Origin: a candidate division BRC1 bacterium HGW-BRC1-1
GTDB taxonomy: Bacteria; Sumerlaeota; Sumerlaeia; Sumerlaeales; Sumerlaeaceae
Direction: 5' to 3'
Assembly: GCA_002842095.1 (NCBI GenBank)
Contig: PHCB01000014.1
Span: 1 to 64,000, forward strand
Length of the DNA stretch: 64,000 nucleotides
Each line of letters opens with the position of its first letter. The stretch's first letter is position 1. The translations under genes were made by a program, and so were the position numbers. Below the pieces are notes generated by a model that had not been told where the DNA came from, did no database searches, and worked only from the letters and a program-made list of their open reading frames with translations. Positions 62,871 through 64,000 of this stretch are shown piece by piece.

Positions 62871-63707
62871 TCAAACGCCGCTATAAGCGGAGAAACCGCC
62901 ATCAATGGGAATGATTGCCCCGGTCACAAAAGCCGACGCATCCGAGGCAAGCCAGACCGCCGTGCCCGCCAGATCCTCCGGCACGCCAAAGCGTCCCATG
63001 GGGGTGTGCGCAATCACGGTCTCACCGCGCGGGGTCAGCCCACCATCCTCGGTATTGAGCAGAAAACGATTTTGTTCGGTGCAGAAAAAACCGGGAGCCA
63101 TGGCGTTCACCCGCACGGGGATTTTCAGATCCATCAGGAAATGTACCGAAAGCCACTTGGTGAAATTATCCACCGCAGCCTTCGCCGTGCCATAACCCGC
63201 CACCCGCGAAAGGGGCCGCGTGGACGACATCGACGAAATATTGATGATGCTCGAAGGCTTGCCGTGGGCCGCCATGTGCTTGCCGAAAACCTGACTCGGT
63301 AACACGGTGCCCGCGATCAGGTTCAACTCAACAACACGTTTCAACGCATCCATCGGCATGTCGAAAATGGTTTCACCCGGCGCCACGGTGGCCTGCTTTA
63401 CGTTGCCCCCGGCGGTGTTCACGAGGATTTGGATATCCCCCCATTCCGCCGTGACCCGATCCAACGCGACCGCGAGCGCCTCTGAGGATAAACAATCGCC
63501 TCCCACGCCCATGCACTGGAGTTTTTCGTCTACAAACTCTTTCGCCCTCTCACAGGCCGCCTCTTCGCGAAGGTCCAGCAAGGCGACCTTTGCACCTGCT
63601 CGGGCCAATCCCCTGCCGATGGCTCCGGCCAACACGCCACCGCCTCCGGTGATGACGGCGGTCTTTCCTTCAAGGTTGAATAAATTATCTGTGCTCATGG
63701 CGAACAT
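62871..63707 (-). CDS. SDR oxidoreductase, fructuronate reductase / D-mannonate oxidoreductase type
   Basis: A 278-residue short-chain dehydrogenase. The dinucleotide motif is AVITGGGGVLAGAIGRGLARAG; NTAGGN, the catalytic Ser in INISSMSS and Tyr/Lys in VAGYGTAKAAVDNF follow. The C-terminal part GFFCTEQNRFLLN, GGLTPRGETVIAHTPMGRFG and IPIDGGFSAYSGV closely matches the SDR-type D-mannonate oxidoreductases such as Bacillus YjmF. That enzyme reduces D-fructuronate to D-mannonate in hexuronate breakdown. AGGAAAGG lies four bases before ATG 63707, favouring it over ATG 63698. It is the first gene of the leftward operon with the epimerase-like gene 21 bp downstream. Confidence 0.88.
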   Translation of the reverse strand: MFAMSTDNLFNLEGKTAVITGGGGVLAGAIGRGLARAGAKVALLDLREEAACERAKEFVDEKLQCMGVGGDCLSSEALAVALDRVTAEWGDIQILVNTAGGNVKQATVAPGETIFDMPMDALKRVVELNLIAGTVLPSQVFGKHMAAHGKPSSIINISSMSSTRPLSRVAGYGTAKAAVDNFTKWLSVHFLMDLKIPVRVNAMAPGFFCTEQNRFLLNTEDGGLTPRGETVIAHTPMGRFGVPEDLAGTAVWLASDASAFVTGAIIPIDGGFSAYSGV

Positions 63708-63877
63708 GGTACCTTTCCTGATCCCCACCCAATCCCAATATAAGTTCCAGCAACAATCCTGAACTGATCTTCCGTCAAGCAGGAACGATATCCCAGCCCG
63801 TCGTGATATCTGCTTGCATCGCCCCGCCGCCCCTTTGACAAAGGAGGGCAATTACCTTTCAGGAGCTTATCTACCTC

Positions 63878-64000
63878 ATGAACCCTTTCCGCCGTTTCGC
63901 CACTTCTCTGGGTCTCGCCATAACTTTCGTCGCCCTCGCTGGCTTGGGAAATGCCAAGTCCTCAGATAGTTCCGAATTCAAATTTGGTTTTCTTTCCGAC
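63878..64000 (+). CDS. Start of a secreted protein, possibly a metallophosphoesterase
   Basis: Only 41 residues are in the window. They form a signal peptide (FATSLGLAITFVALAGLGNA) and the beginning of a mature domain, SSEFKFGFLSD. Phe-x-Phe-x-Ser-Asp is how calcineurin-like phosphoesterases begin (normally followed by Thr/Pro-His), but the next residues are outside the window. AGGAG lies 13 bases before the ATG. Divergent from the sugar-acid operon. Confidence 0.6.
   Translation, partial: MNPFRRFATSLGLAITFVALAGLGNAKSSDSSEFKFGFLSD

Overview
The window looks like chromosomal DNA of a Gram-negative bacterium with an outer membrane. It carries genes for lipid A (lpxD), lipoprotein N-acylation (lnt), tolB and O-antigen-ligase-like export chemistry. 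GC content is moderate to high. The mixture of a typical prepilin signal followed by 'AVPNFLEAQ', SpoVG, a bacilliredoxin, many secreted beta-propeller and TPR proteins, and a trimeric [FeFe]-hydrogenase resembles little-cultivated anaerobic lineages around Sumerlaeota/BRC1, Hydrogenedentota or Planctomycetota. That placement is inference from gene content only; no rRNA or ribosomal protein lies in the window.

Layout. 1-8 kb: a partial secreted protein, a small membrane protein, a CarH-type MerR/B12-domain regulator, an amidohydrolase, a secreted propeller protein, then a cobalamin riboswitch in front of a second secreted propeller protein. 8-15.8 kb: ketopantoate reductase, a hexapeptide acyltransferase, purA, then a leftward group lnt, folD, a UbiA-type prenyltransferase and hemC. 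15.9-24 kb: a DUF3352-like secreted protein, an FHA-GAF-PP2C phosphatase, DedA, TolB and a TPR-like secreted protein. 24-29.8 kb: leftward O-antigen-ligase/TPR protein, ispE, spoVG; rightward bacilliredoxin and dual-specificity phosphatase; leftward pilT. 30-36.5 kb: a GT4 glycosyltransferase, a membrane glycosyltransferase inserted between 94-bp direct repeats, and two peptidoglycan carboxypeptidases. 36.5-42 kb: an accessory stretch of palindromic and tandem repeats and leftward membrane proteins of unknown function. 42-47.4 kb: the hydrogenase operon hydC-hydB-hydA behind a near-perfect Rex operator, with HydB fused to a GltD-like flavoprotein. 47.5-58.8 kb: prepilin-like protein, permease, lpxD, rnhB, a two-component pair, a class V aminotransferase, a second PBP4-type carboxypeptidase, a UbiA/MqnP prenyltransferase and recF. 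58.8-63.7 kb: a leftward sugar-acid operon.

Three items are the most interesting. First, the sugar-acid operon encodes an SDR of the fructuronate reductase/D-mannonate oxidoreductase type, a LarA-superfamily protein split by a frameshift, gluconokinase and 6-phosphogluconate dehydrogenase. Together they suggest fructuronate -> D-mannonate -> (C2 epimerisation) D-gluconate -> 6-phosphogluconate -> ribulose-5-phosphate, a hexuronate route avoiding mannonate dehydratase and KDG. Second, a cobalamin riboswitch precedes a single secreted beta-propeller-like protein, reminiscent in logic of the cobalamin-capturing BtuG propellers of Bacteroides; a B12-dependent CarH-like regulator lies 4 kb upstream. 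Third, the hydrogenase couples an intact H-cluster subunit to a HydB whose ferredoxin tail has been replaced by an NfnB/GltD-like FAD and NAD(P)H module. All three functional readings are inferences from motifs and context.
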